64,000 bases of DNA, taken from assembly GCF_023155855.1 (NCBI RefSeq), contig NZ_JAKNUT010000004.1:62001-126000 (forward strand), in the 5' to 3' direction. This document shows, in pieces, positions 34,900 through 43,576 of this stretch (position 1 is the stretch's first letter; each line of letters begins with the position of its first letter). Under the pieces are notes generated by a model, which saw only the letters and a list, made by a program, of their open reading frames with translations, had not been told where the DNA came from and did not search any database. The translations under genes were made by a program, and so were the position numbers. This DNA comes from Microbacterium aoyamense. GTDB lineage: Bacteria > Actinomycetota > Actinomycetes > Actinomycetales > Microbacteriaceae.

Positions 34900-35978
34900 G
34901 TCAGCACCTTCTTCCAGGCACCGCCGTACGCGATCGGTGCGAAGCCGATGGCTTCGTTGATGTCGAGCATGGGGCGGTTCTCTTCCGCGTTGTAGGTCAG
35001 CACGCGCCGCGAGTCGGGCACGAGGTCGCGCCACGAGAGCAGACCCGCGCACTTCACGAGCGTGCCGAGCTTGTGGCCGCGGTGGTCCTTGAGGACGAGG
35101 GTGTCCTCCTGGTGGGATGCCTCGGTGCGGTCCTTGCCGACGACCAGCTCGTTGAACGCGCACAGCTCACCGGTCTCGATGTGCTGAGCCGCCGTCACGA
35201 GCAGGAAGCGCTCGGCGTCTGTGTAGAGCGCGTCGTGGCGCGCGATGCGCGCGGCATCCCACACCTCCTCGTCGAACTCCATCTCGGCGGAGGGGGCGTC
35301 GGTGTTCATGCGCGACTTCATCCACGCGTAGCCCTCGGCGAACTCCGGCGGGGTCGGGGGCGACCACTGCACGACGCGATAGTCGCGGGAGGCCTCGAGA
35401 GCCTCGGCGTGCAGCCGCTCGACCTCATCCCACGAGCCCGTCAGATCGAAGGCGCTGTTGCGCTCGACCTGCTCGAGTGTGTAGCCGCGGCGGCGGTAGA
35501 AGTGCGCCGCGCGATCGTCCGGGATCGAGCCGAAGCCCGTCGGCGCGTCGATGTGCGGGCCGTCGGATGCCGGATGCGATGCCCACGACTGCAGCACCGT
35601 GCGGCCGTGCTCGCGCGCGGTCTGCTCGATGAGGTCGTACGCGGCGGCGCCGATGCCCTGACCCCAGGACTTGCGCAGCAGCTCGATCTGCCAGAAGGCG
35701 TTCTTCGAGCCCTCGTGCTGCGGGATGTCGATGCCCGCCCTGCCGACGAACTCGCCGTCGAGGATCGCGAGCCACATGAAACGCAGCTCGTCGGGGTCGG
35801 GTTGGTAGTGGGGGAGCAGCTCGGCGGCGGTGACGGACTCGTCCGCGTGACCGGAGATCTCTTCGTAGACCCGGTTGCGCACGTCGACCATCGTCACGAA
35901 GTCGTGCGCATCGGCGGCGTCGATGCTGCTCGGGATGATGAGGGGCCGCAGTTCGAGGCCCGTGGTGGTGATGCTCAT
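34896..35978 (-). CDS. Double-GNAT acetyltransferase 3
   Basis: The 360-aa protein is the first of the three in transcription order. It has LRKSWGQGIGAAAYDLI in the first domain and KDHRGHKLGTLVKCAGL in the second. Start is taken as the ATG at 35978 because the conserved family sequence begins there, although an upstream GTG-type frame is open. The three proteins share the same C-terminal EENRPMLDIN motif, so they arose by duplication. All three could acetylate related substrates. Confidence 0.8.
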   Translation of the reverse strand: MSITTTGLELRPLIIPSSIDAADAHDFVTMVDVRNRVYEEISGHADESVTAAELLPHYQPDPDELRFMWLAILDGEFVGRAGIDIPQHEGSKNAFWQIELLRKSWGQGIGAAAYDLIEQTAREHGRTVLQSWASHPASDGPHIDAPTGFGSIPDDRAAHFYRRRGYTLEQVERNSAFDLTGSWDEVERLHAEALEASRDYRVVQWSPPTPPEFAEGYAWMKSRMNTDAPSAEMEFDEEVWDAARIARHDALYTDAERFLLVTAAQHIETGELCAFNELVVGKDRTEASHQEDTLVLKDHRGHKLGTLVKCAGLLSWRDLVPDSRRVLTYNAEENRPMLDINEAIGFAPIAYGGAWKKVLT

Positions 35979-36046
35979 GATGGTTCTTTCGTCAGAAGTG
36001 GATGTCGTGGGGGCGGTGGTGCGGTCGGGTGCCGACCGCACCACCG

Positions 36047-36301
36047 TCACAGGTGGGGCCGCAGGTGCTGCAGCCGCAGCGCCGCGGCCTCGCGGGCGAG
36101 CCGCGCCTGTTCGTTGGCGAGGAGCCGCGCGTGGTTGTGGTGATCCGCACGGCGCGACGCGCTGCGCGCGCTGCGCAGGAGCAGCCAGAGACCGAGGTGC
36201 AGCGATGCGCGGTCCACGAGGCTCAGCGGAGAGCGGGGATCGGGCAGCTGCGGGGCGGGATGGAGATCCGGAGTGCGGAGGTCCAGGAGCAGTTTCGACA
36301 T
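36047..36301 (-). CDS. Small conserved-looking hypothetical (84 aa)
   Basis: The 84-aa ORF starts with SKLLLDLRTPDLHP and has a short hydrophobic stretch (SLHLGLWLLL) followed by an Arg/Ala/His-rich helical tail. It resembles small unannotated proteins I have seen in Microbacteriaceae, but I cannot name a family. GAAAGAGAC precedes the ATG at 36301. It lies 68 bp before GNAT3 on the same strand and may be co-transcribed with the three acetyltransferases. No catalytic motif is visible. Confidence 0.5.
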   Translation of the reverse strand: MSKLLLDLRTPDLHPAPQLPDPRSPLSLVDRASLHLGLWLLLRSARSASRRADHHNHARLLANEQARLAREAAALRLQHLRPHL

Positions 36302-36452
36302 GGTCGTGTCTCTTTCGAGTCGAAGAAGGATGTGAGGGTCCGAACGGGATCGCGAGGATCCGGTGGCGCGCACAGGGCCGTGGGCCGAGGCGGCGGGGCG
36401 GCGAACGCGGGAGCGGACGGCGGCGAAGGTGCCTGATCGATCCGTCAGTGGA

Positions 36453-36464
36453 CGGAGTTCTCCC
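36453..36464. other. Second copy of the CGGAGTTCTCCC motif
   Basis: CGGAGTTCTCCC at 36453-36464 is identical to 36620-36631, which lies inside the promoter spacer upstream. The core has GGAG/CTCC arms around TT, like a protein-binding half-palindrome. This copy lies about 10 nt past the stop of the 34-codon ORF. Confidence 0.4.
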
Positions 36465-36473
36465 GTGGCCGGA

Positions 36474-36578
36474 TCAGCCGGCGGTGGGTGCGAACGCGCA
36501 GAAGGACCCGGCCGCCAGGGCACGAGCGACTCCTCCGCGAATGGCGGGAGCTGCTGTGGTGAACATGTGCATCTTCAT
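36474..36578 (-). CDS. 34-aa ORF with a strong Shine-Dalgarno
   Basis: The reading frame encodes a 34-aa peptide beginning MKMHMFTTAAPAIRGG and ending FCAFAPTAG. Directly upstream is AAAGGAGGT (complement of 36583-36591), a near-perfect ribosome site, with a good promoter above it. The peptide is Ala/Gly-rich with one Cys and no signal peptide or membrane helix. It may be a leader peptide, a small protein, or a coupled element for the following genes. It is hidden inside a long antisense frame and is easily missed. I do not recognise a family. Confidence 0.55.
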   Translation of the reverse strand: MKMHMFTTAAPAIRGGVARALAAGSFCAFAPTAG

Positions 36579-36612
36579 GGCGACCTCCTTTCGACTTCTG
36601 ACGCGAGAAGTG

Positions 36613-36641
36613 ACGTTAGCGGAGTTCTCCCAGGTCGTCAA
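36613..36641 (-). promoter_or_regulatory. Sigma-70-type promoter for the small ORF / GNAT cluster
   Basis: On the minus strand TTGACG (complement of 36636-36641) and TAACGT (complement of 36613-36618) are separated by exactly 17 nt. The spacer contains the CGGAGTTCTCCC motif (36620-36631), a possible operator. An ACTTCT/AGAAGT hairpin (36594-36599 with 36606-36611) lies between the -10 and the ribosome site. Confidence 0.75.
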
Positions 36642-36749
36642 GTATCCCGGGCGTGTCGCGGGCGAGGTGGTGCCGTGACGGCCCGCCGCCGCGGCATCCT
36701 TCCGCTCGTCGGCTAGTTTTGACGAGATGTCCAGGCCGGAGGCGATCGC

Positions 36750-39700
36750 ATGCACCTGAAGAGCGTCACGCTCAAGGGATTCAAGTCCTTCGCGCAGCCG
36801 ACGACCTTCGCCTTCGAGACGGGTGTGACCTGCATCGTCGGACCCAACGGCTCGGGCAAGTCCAACGTCGTCGACGCGCTCGCCTGGGTCATGGGCGAGC
36901 AGGGGGCCAAGACCCTGCGCGGCGGCAAGATGGAGGACGTCATCTTCGCCGGCACCGCGACGCGCGGCCCGCTCGGGCGCGCCGAAGTGCAGCTCACGAT
37001 CGACAACAGCGACGGCGCGCTGCCGATCGAGTACTCCGAGGTCAGCATCAGCCGGACGCTCTTCCGCAACGGGGCGAGTGAGTACGCGATCAACGGCGAC
37101 ACCTGCCGACTGCTCGACGTGCAGGAGCTCCTGAGCGACTCCGGGCTCGGCCGGGAGATGCACGTCATCGTGGGACAGGGGCGACTCGACAGCGTCCTGC
37201 AGGCGACGCCCGAAGATCGCCGCGGCTTCATCGAAGAGGCCGCCGGCATCCTCAAGCACCGCCGTCGTAAGGAGAAGACGCTCCGCAAGCTCGAGGCGAT
37301 GGAGGCCAACCTCACGCGCTTGAGCGACCTCGCGGGCGAACTCCGCCGCCAGCTCAAGCCGCTGGGGCGGCAGGCCGAGATCGCACGCGAGGCCGCGACG
37401 ATCGCCGCCGTCGTGCGCGATGCCAAGGCCCGCCTGCTCGCGGACGACCTCGCGAGCCTGCGCGCGCAGCTCGCCGACCACGTCCGCAGCGAGCAGTCGC
37501 GGCACACCGAGCGACTCGTGCTGCAGGACCAGTCCGACAACGTGCGGGCGCGCATCGAGCAGCTCGAGACCGACCAGCGCAGTGAAGCCGTCGACGAGGC
37601 GCGGCGCGTCGTGCACGGTCTCGAGCGGGTGCAGGAGCGGCTGAGGTCGCTGTACACGCTCGCGGGCCAGCGGCTCGCGCTCCTGGGCGACTCGGATGAC
37701 GATGAGCGTCTCGAGCTCACGACGGTGTCGCAGGCGATGATCGACGAGGCGCGTGCAGAGATCGACGAGATCTCGGCGGGGCTCGGTGACGCTCAGGACG
37801 CCGCGGCGTCGGCATCCCGCGACGTCATGCGGGCGCGGGCGGAGCTCGACGCCCTCGACGTCGACATCGCTGCGCAGAGCGCGCTCGTGTCGGAGCACGA
37901 CATGCGGATCACGGCGCTCCGCGGCTCGGCGGAGGCAGCGGCATCCGCCCTCACCGCCGTCCGCACCGCCGTCGAACGCCAGCAGAAGGCGCTGGATGCC
38001 GCGCTCGCGCGCCGCGCGGAGGCGGCCGAGACGCTCGCGGGAGTGGATCCCGACTTGGTCCCGGAGGGTTCGGGGGCCGAGTACGCCGCGGCGTACGAGC
38101 GCGCCCAGCGCGACGCGACCGATGCCGAATCGAGCGCGGCGACGCTGCGCGAGCGCCTGCACGCGGCCGAGCGCGAGCTCGAGGCGCTCACGGCGCAGAC
38201 GACCGCTCTGGGCCGCGCGCTCGACGGCCGCAACGCGGCAGCCGAGATCGTCGCGCTCGGGGCCGCCGGCGTTCGCGGTCTGCTCGGCGACGCCGTGAAG
38301 ATCACCGCGGGCTACGAAGCCGCGATCGCCGCGGCCCTCGGTCCGCTCGTCGAGGGCGTGCTCGTCGACTCCCGCTCCGATGCCGTCGCGACCGCTCGGC
38401 TCGTGCGCGAGGGCGACCTCGGTGCGATCGACATCGCGATCGCCGATGCGGGCTCGAAGACGCCGTCGTTCCCTGCGGTCGCAGGGATCACGCCCGCGCG
38501 GGATGTCGTGACGGCGCCCGAGGGTGTGCTCGGCATCCTGGCGTTCGTCGTCATCGCCGACGACCTCGACACCGCGGTCGCCGCGGGGCCCGCGCTCGCT
38601 GCGGCCGGACCGGTCACGATCGTCACGCGCACGGGCGAAGTCGTCACCGAGTACACCGTGCGAGCCGGATCGGGTCAGGGGCGCTCGCGGCTGGAGCTCG
38701 TCGCGGAGCGGGATGCCGCAGCCGAGCGTCGTGACGAGATCACGGTGGTGGCGGACTCGCTGCGCGAGGCGCTCGGTGACGCGGTCAGCGGACTGGAGTC
38801 CGCGCGACAGCGCACGAAGACCGCGCTCACGACACTCCGCGAGCACGACGCCGCCCTCGCCGCCCATACCGAGCAGGTCAACCGGGCGACCGTCCGCCAC
38901 GAGGCGGCGGTCGCCGAATGCGAGCGGCTCGAAGCGGGTCTCGCTCAAGCGACCACCGCGGTCGAGGACGCGGAGGCGTCGGCGCGCTCCGCCGAGGATC
39001 AGCTCACGAACGCCCTCGAGGCACCGCGGCCCATCCTCGACGCCTCGGCGCGCGACGGCATGCTCGCCGACCTCGAGGGAGCGCGCGATGCCGAGATGCG
39101 CGCGCGACTGGACGTCGAGACGCTCAAGGAGCGCATCCGCGCGGGCGAATCCCGGGTCGTGCAGCTCGAGCGTCAGCGGGAGCGCGAGCGCGAAGCGGCC
39201 GCCGAGGCGGCACGTCGTGCGGTCGTGCGTCGCGCGCAGCGCGAGATCGCGGCGGGCGTCGCGGACCAATTGCCCGCGGTCCTGGACTCGGTCGACCGAT
39301 CGGTCTCGGTCGCACGCGTCGAGCTCGCGACCGCCGAATCGGCGCGCACGGCGCTGACCGAAGAGCTCGCGACGCTGCGGGGGCAGGAATCCGGTCTGCG
39401 GGAGCGACTTGCAGGGCTCACCGAGAGCGTGCACAGCCTGGAGCTGCAGATCCACGAGAAGCGCCTGCACGTGACCGGGCTCCTCGAGCGCGTCGCTTCG
39501 GAGCTCGGGCTCGACGAGGACATTCTCATTTCGGAATATGGTCCCGATCAGGCCATACCTGCCGAGGGCGAGAACGAGGCATCCGTCCCCTACGACCGCG
39601 CCGCTCAGCGACGCAGGCTCGCCGACGCGGAGCGCAAGCTCGCGCAGCTCGGTCGCGTCAACCCGCTCGCGCTCGAGGAGTTCGCAGCCCTCGAGCAGCG

Positions 39701-40256
39701 CCACGCGTTCCTCACCGAGCAGCTCGCCGACCTCACGCAGACCCGCAAGGACCTCGTCACGATCATCGAAGAGCTCGACGAGCGGATGCAGACGATCTTC
39801 CTCGCCGCCTTCGAGGACACGAAGATCGCGTTCGGCGAGGTCTTCCCGATCCTGTTCCCCGGGGGGACGGGCAGCATCTCGCTCACGAACCCCGATGACC
39901 CGCTGACGACGGGCATCGAGGTCGCGGTGCGGCCGGTCGGAAAGAAGATCGAGCGACTCTCGCTCCTGTCGGGTGGCGAGCGGTCGCTCGCGGCGGTCGC
40001 CCTTCTGACCGCGATCTTCAAGGCGCGGCCGAGCCCGTTCTACATCCTCGACGAGGTCGAGGCGGCCCTCGACGACGCGAACCTCGGGCGCCTCCTGGGC
40101 GTGTTCGAGCAGCTGCGGGCATCCAGCCAGCTCATCGTCATCACGCATCAGAAGCGCACGATGGAGATCGCGGATGCGCTGTACGGCGTCTCGATGCGCC
40201 AGGACGGCGTGTCGGCCGTCGTCGGCCAGCGAGTGGGGGAGCGCGTCGCCTCGTAG
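36750..40256 (+). CDS. smc: Chromosome segregation protein SMC
   Basis: The 1168-aa condensin subunit has the N-terminal ABC half with Walker A GPNGSGKS (residues 31-38), long coiled-coil arms, a hinge near residues 500-620, and the C-terminal half with the LSGGERS signature (about 1073) and Walker B FYILDEVEAALDD. GGAGG at 36738-36742 supports the ATG at 36750. With ScpA/ScpB, encoded elsewhere, it compacts and segregates chromosomes. FtsY follows 9 bp later. Confidence 0.97.
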   Translation: MHLKSVTLKGFKSFAQPTTFAFETGVTCIVGPNGSGKSNVVDALAWVMGEQGAKTLRGGKMEDVIFAGTATRGPLGRAEVQLTIDNSDGALPIEYSEVSISRTLFRNGASEYAINGDTCRLLDVQELLSDSGLGREMHVIVGQGRLDSVLQATPEDRRGFIEEAAGILKHRRRKEKTLRKLEAMEANLTRLSDLAGELRRQLKPLGRQAEIAREAATIAAVVRDAKARLLADDLASLRAQLADHVRSEQSRHTERLVLQDQSDNVRARIEQLETDQRSEAVDEARRVVHGLERVQERLRSLYTLAGQRLALLGDSDDDERLELTTVSQAMIDEARAEIDEISAGLGDAQDAAASASRDVMRARAELDALDVDIAAQSALVSEHDMRITALRGSAEAAASALTAVRTAVERQQKALDAALARRAEAAETLAGVDPDLVPEGSGAEYAAAYERAQRDATDAESSAATLRERLHAAERELEALTAQTTALGRALDGRNAAAEIVALGAAGVRGLLGDAVKITAGYEAAIAAALGPLVEGVLVDSRSDAVATARLVREGDLGAIDIAIADAGSKTPSFPAVAGITPARDVVTAPEGVLGILAFVVIADDLDTAVAAGPALAAAGPVTIVTRTGEVVTEYTVRAGSGQGRSRLELVAERDAAAERRDEITVVADSLREALGDAVSGLESARQRTKTALTTLREHDAALAAHTEQVNRATVRHEAAVAECERLEAGLAQATTAVEDAEASARSAEDQLTNALEAPRPILDASARDGMLADLEGARDAEMRARLDVETLKERIRAGESRVVQLERQREREREAAAEAARRAVVRRAQREIAAGVADQLPAVLDSVDRSVSVARVELATAESARTALTEELATLRGQESGLRERLAGLTESVHSLELQIHEKRLHVTGLLERVASELGLDEDILISEYGPDQAIPAEGENEASVPYDRAAQRRRLADAERKLAQLGRVNPLALEEFAALEQRHAFLTEQLADLTQTRKDLVTIIEELDERMQTIFLAAFEDTKIAFGEVFPILFPGGTGSISLTNPDDPLTTGIEVAVRPVGKKIERLSLLSGGERSLAAVALLTAIFKARPSPFYILDEVEAALDDANLGRLLGVFEQLRASSQLIVITHQKRTMEIADALYGVSMRQDGVSAVVGQRVGERVAS

Positions 40257-40265
40257 GCTGGTCGC

Positions 40266-41138
40266 ATGGCTGAGAACTCCTGGTCGCTCGGCCGCGCGCT
40301 GCGCGGCATGTTCGTCAAGCCCACGATCGACGAGACGACGTGGGACGACCTCGAGACCGCGCTGCTCACGGCCGACTTCGGTCCCGACATCACGGAGCGC
40401 ATCGTCGACGAACTGCGCGAGAAGGTCGAGCGATACCGCACGACCGATCCGCGCGACCTCAAGCGCATGCTCGTCGAGACGCTCGAGGAGCACTTCGCGA
40501 AGTTCGACACGACCCTCAAGCTCACCGAGCGGCCGGCCGTCGTGCTGGTCGTCGGGGTCAACGGCGTCGGCAAGACGACGACGATCGGCAAGTTCGCGAA
40601 CTTCCTGAAGCGCTACGACCGCTCCGTCGTCGTGGGTGCGGCCGACACCTTCCGCGCCGCGGCCGTCGACCAGCTCGCGACGTGGGCCGAGCGCGGCGGG
40701 GCGACGATCGTGCGGCCGCAGCAGGAGGGCCAGGATCCGGCATCCGTCGCCTTCCAGACCATCGACTACGCCAAGCGCACCGGCACCGAGATCGTGCTCG
40801 TCGACACCGCGGGCCGCCTGCACACGAAGGGCGGGCTCATGGACGAGCTCACCAAGATCCGGCGCGTCATCGAGAAGCAGGCGCCGATCAGTGAAGTCCT
40901 CCTGGTGCTGGATGCCACGACCGGCCAGAACGGCGTGATGCAGGCCCAGGCGTTCCTCGAGCACGCCGGCGTCACCGGTCTGGTGCTCACGAAGCTCGAC
41001 GGATCCGCCAAGGGCGGGTTCGTGCTGAACGTGCAGGAGAAGACGGGGATCCCCGTCAAGCTCCTCGGCCAGGGCGAAGGCATCGGCGACCTCACGGGCT
41101 TCACGCCGCACGTCTTCGCCGCGTCGCTCGTGGACTGA
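40266..41138 (+). CDS. ftsY: Signal recognition particle receptor FtsY
   Basis: The 290-aa GTPase docks the SRP to the membrane. It has an N domain (about 1-80), and a G domain with VNGVGKTTTIGK, the DTAGRLHTK G3 motif and TKLDGSAKGG. It lacks the acidic A domain of E. coli FtsY, as is common in Gram-positives. ATG 40266 follows TAGGCT by 6 nt. Its partner ffh is encoded about 5 kb downstream. Confidence 0.96.
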   Translation: MAENSWSLGRALRGMFVKPTIDETTWDDLETALLTADFGPDITERIVDELREKVERYRTTDPRDLKRMLVETLEEHFAKFDTTLKLTERPAVVLVVGVNGVGKTTTIGKFANFLKRYDRSVVVGAADTFRAAAVDQLATWAERGGATIVRPQQEGQDPASVAFQTIDYAKRTGTEIVLVDTAGRLHTKGGLMDELTKIRRVIEKQAPISEVLLVLDATTGQNGVMQAQAFLEHAGVTGLVLTKLDGSAKGGFVLNVQEKTGIPVKLLGQGEGIGDLTGFTPHVFAASLVD

Positions 41139-41183
41139 CCTTCGGGACTGGCACCCGGGCGCTCACCCTGGTTTCATGGGGAC

Positions 41184-41684
41184 ATGGCGATCGAGCACGA
41201 CTACTTCGGACTCCTCGAGTCGGGCCCCGACGGCTCGATCTTCTGGTCCGAGACCGTGGAGTTGGGGGATCAGGCCGTCACGGTCGATCTCACGGCACCC
41301 GATCAGGACGACGTGTCGGAGGCGGCGCTCGATGTCGCGGCCGGGCTCATCTCGGGGCTCGAGCAGATCGATCGCAACGCGCGCAACGCGATGGTGAACG
41401 AGCTCAGCGATCGCACGAGCGAAGTGACGGAGTACATCCTGCAGCAGCAGGAGGAGCTCGGCGAAGAGCTGGAGGACGTGCTCGTCGACATCTCGGGCGA
41501 CGTGCAGATCGACGTCATCCGCTCGCTCGCCCTCATGAGCATGACGATCCTCGCCGACGAACTCGGTGGGCAGGACCCGTTCGCGGTGCTCGAGTACGCG
41601 CTGGAGCCGGACTCGGCCGACGACGTCCTGCTCGTGAACATCGGCTCGGACGGCGACGTGCAGTCGGTCACGTCGGCGGATTGA
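41184..41684 (+). CDS. DUF2004 family protein
   Basis: The 166-aa acidic protein starts AIEHDYFGLLESGPDGSI and fits the DUF2004 family, with a short beta-rich N-terminus and an acidic helical C-terminus (QQQEELGEELEDVLV). It is soluble with no signal. It follows ftsY by 45 bp. Function unknown; the family is small and mainly actinobacterial. Confidence 0.75.
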   Translation: MAIEHDYFGLLESGPDGSIFWSETVELGDQAVTVDLTAPDQDDVSEAALDVAAGLISGLEQIDRNARNAMVNELSDRTSEVTEYILQQQEELGEELEDVLVDISGDVQIDVIRSLALMSMTILADELGGQDPFAVLEYALEPDSADDVLLVNIGSDGDVQSVTSAD

Positions 41685-41728
41685 GCGTCCGCCAGCCTCA
41701 GCGCCGCGCGGGCGTGCACGACGGCATC

Positions 41729-41803
41729 CGTGTCCCACTATGTGCGTAACGTGTCCCACTTGCACACGCTTCCGGGTGCGATAGCGAGGTGAAGTGGGAC
41801 ACG
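41729..41803. repeat. Palindromic array with CGTGTCCCACT units
   Basis: CGTGTCCCACT occurs at 41729-41739 and 41750-41760 and its inverse AAGTGGGACACG at 41792-41803, which pairs perfectly over 12 bp with 41750-41761. It lies in the 162-bp gap between the convergent DUF2004 and lipA genes. It shares its layout, but not its sequence, with the 25235 element. Confidence 0.8.
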
Positions 41804-41846
41804 CGGTGGGCGCGAGGCCGGCGGCGTAGGCATGTCGCGCGGGCCG

Positions 41847-42866
41847 CTACACCGCCTGCGCGAAGCCTGTCTCCGCCGTCTCGACGAAGTGCGAGAGGTG
41901 GTCCGGGATCTCGCGCCCCTTCGAGACCATCGACTGCGCCCACAGGCGTCCGGCGCGATACGACGAACGCACGAGCGGCCCCGCGAGCACACCGAGGAAG
42001 CCGATGCGCTCGGCCTCGTCCTTGAACTCGACGAACTCCTGCGGCTTCACCCAGCGCGCGACCGGCAGGTGGCGCGGCGACGGCCGCAGGTACTGCGTGA
42101 TCGTGATGATGTCGGTGCCGGCGTCATGGAGATCCTGCAGCGCCTGGACGACCTCTTCGGGCTCTTCGCCCATGCCGAGGATCAGATTGGACTTCGTGAT
42201 GAGGCCCGCAGCGCGCGCCTGGGTCAGCACGTCGAGCGAGCGCTCGTAGCGGAACGCGGGCCGGATGCGCTTGAAGATGCGCGGGACGGTCTCGACGTTG
42301 TGCGCGAACACCTCGGGGCGGCTGTCGAAGACCTCGCCGAGAAGCGCCGGATCGCCGTTGAAGTCGGTTGCCAGGATCTCGACCCCCGTGTTCGGGTTCA
42401 TCGCGTGGATCTGCCGCACCGTCTCGGCGTGCAGCCACGCGCCGCCATCGGGCAGGTCGTCGCGCGCGACGCCCGTCACCGTGGCGTAGCGCAGGTTCAT
42501 GCGCACGACGCTCTCGGCGACGCGCCGCGGCTCGTCGGTGTCGTAGTCGGCGGGCTTGCCGGTGTCGATCTGGCAGAAGTCGCAGCGGCGGGTGCACTGG
42601 GAGCCGCCGATGAGGAACGTCGCCTCGCGGTCCTCCCAGCACTCGTAGATGTTGGGGCATCCCGCCTCCTGGCAGACGGTGTGGAGCTCCTCGGTCTTCA
42701 CGAGCGAATGCAGCGCCTGGTACTCCGGCCCCATCTTGGCCTTCGTCTTGATCCATTCGGGCTTGCGCTCGATGGGCGTCTGGGCGTTGCGCACCTCGAG
42801 CCGCAGAAGCTTGCGGCCGTCGGGCGCGGTGGACGGCGCGGACGACGGCGTCCCGCACGCGCTCAC
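41847..42866 (-). CDS. lipA: Lipoyl synthase
   Basis: The 339-aa radical-SAM enzyme inserts sulfur into octanoyl groups to make lipoate. The auxiliary [4Fe-4S] cluster motif [13 protein letters not shown] and the radical-[11 protein letters not shown] are both present, with the C-terminal RSSYRAG. The GTG start overlaps lipB as GTGA (42863-42866), so lipB and lipA are coupled. Length is normal. Confidence 0.96.
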   Translation of the reverse strand: MSACGTPSSAPSTAPDGRKLLRLEVRNAQTPIERKPEWIKTKAKMGPEYQALHSLVKTEELHTVCQEAGCPNIYECWEDREATFLIGGSQCTRRCDFCQIDTGKPADYDTDEPRRVAESVVRMNLRYATVTGVARDDLPDGGAWLHAETVRQIHAMNPNTGVEILATDFNGDPALLGEVFDSRPEVFAHNVETVPRIFKRIRPAFRYERSLDVLTQARAAGLITKSNLILGMGEEPEEVVQALQDLHDAGTDIITITQYLRPSPRHLPVARWVKPQEFVEFKDEAERIGFLGVLAGPLVRSSYRAGRLWAQSMVSKGREIPDHLSHFVETAETGFAQAV

Positions 42867-43501
42867 GCGGCGACCCCCGCGTACTCGGCCTCGAACACCC
42901 GGGCGATCGAGTCGACGATGTCGGCGGGTGAGACATCCCGCCCCACGATCTCGCTCACCGTCGTCACTCCCGCGTCGGTGATGCCGCACGGGATGATGCC
43001 GCGGAAGCCTGCGAGCGTGTTGTCGCAGTTGACGGCGAAGCCGTGCATCGTCACGCCCTTCTCGACGCGCACGCCGATCGCGGCGACCTTGTCCTCGGAC
43101 AGGGGCCGGCGCACCCACACGCCGCTCCGCCCCTCGACCTGGTAGCCGTCGACGCCGTGCTCGCGCAGCGCTGCGATCAGCAGGCGTTCGATGCGGCGCA
43201 CATGCGCGACGACGTCGACCGGCTCGGGCAGACGCACGATGGGGTAGCCGACGAGCTGACCGGGGCCGTGCCACGTGATCTTTCCGCCGCGGTCGACATC
43301 GACGACCGGTGTTCCGTCGGTCGGCCGCTCGTGCGGCTCGGTGCGCTTGCCCGCCGTGTAAACGGCTTCGTGCTCGAGGAGCAGGAGGGTGTCGGGTCGG
43401 GCGCCGGCGACGACGTCGGAATGGATGCTGCGCTGCAGCGCCCACCCGTCGAGGTAGGGCACGAACGCCGGGGCGAGGCCGGCGTACCGGATGTCGAGCA
43501 T
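42863..43501 (-). CDS. lipB: Octanoyltransferase
   Basis: The 212-aa enzyme moves octanoate from acyl carrier protein to lipoyl domains. It has the signature [17 protein letters not shown], the catalytic Lys/Cys region [14 protein letters not shown] and FRGIIPCGI with the active Cys. AAGGAG precedes the ATG at 43501. It is the first gene of the lipB-lipA operon and faces the TetR-VOC gene across a 75-bp gap. Confidence 0.95.
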   Translation of the reverse strand: MLDIRYAGLAPAFVPYLDGWALQRSIHSDVVAGARPDTLLLLEHEAVYTAGKRTEPHERPTDGTPVVDVDRGGKITWHGPGQLVGYPIVRLPEPVDVVAHVRRIERLLIAALREHGVDGYQVEGRSGVWVRRPLSEDKVAAIGVRVEKGVTMHGFAVNCDNTLAGFRGIIPCGITDAGVTTVSEIVGRDVSPADIVDSIARVFEAEYAGVAA

Positions 43502-43524
43502 GCCACTCCTTCGTTATTGGATCG

Positions 43525-43540
43525 CGTCTAACAATAGACG
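43525..43540. promoter_or_regulatory. Candidate operator between lipB and the TetR-VOC gene
   Basis: CGTCTA-ACAA-TAGACG (43525-43540) is a perfect 6-bp inverted repeat with a 4-nt centre in the divergent gap. It lies about 25 bp upstream of the TetR-VOC -10 box. TetR-family proteins often bind such sites to repress themselves and a divergent neighbour, so lipBA could be under its control. Binding is inferred. Confidence 0.5.
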
Positions 43541-43576
43541 ATGGCACGACCGCCGGTCGCGCAATAGCGTGGAGGG

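Noticed and set aside
36474..41111. A 1545-codon antisense open frame across smc and ftsY
   Set aside because: It is the mirror of two certain genes in high-GC DNA, with Arg/Glu/Asp-rich nonsense protein; only its final 34 codons have independent support.
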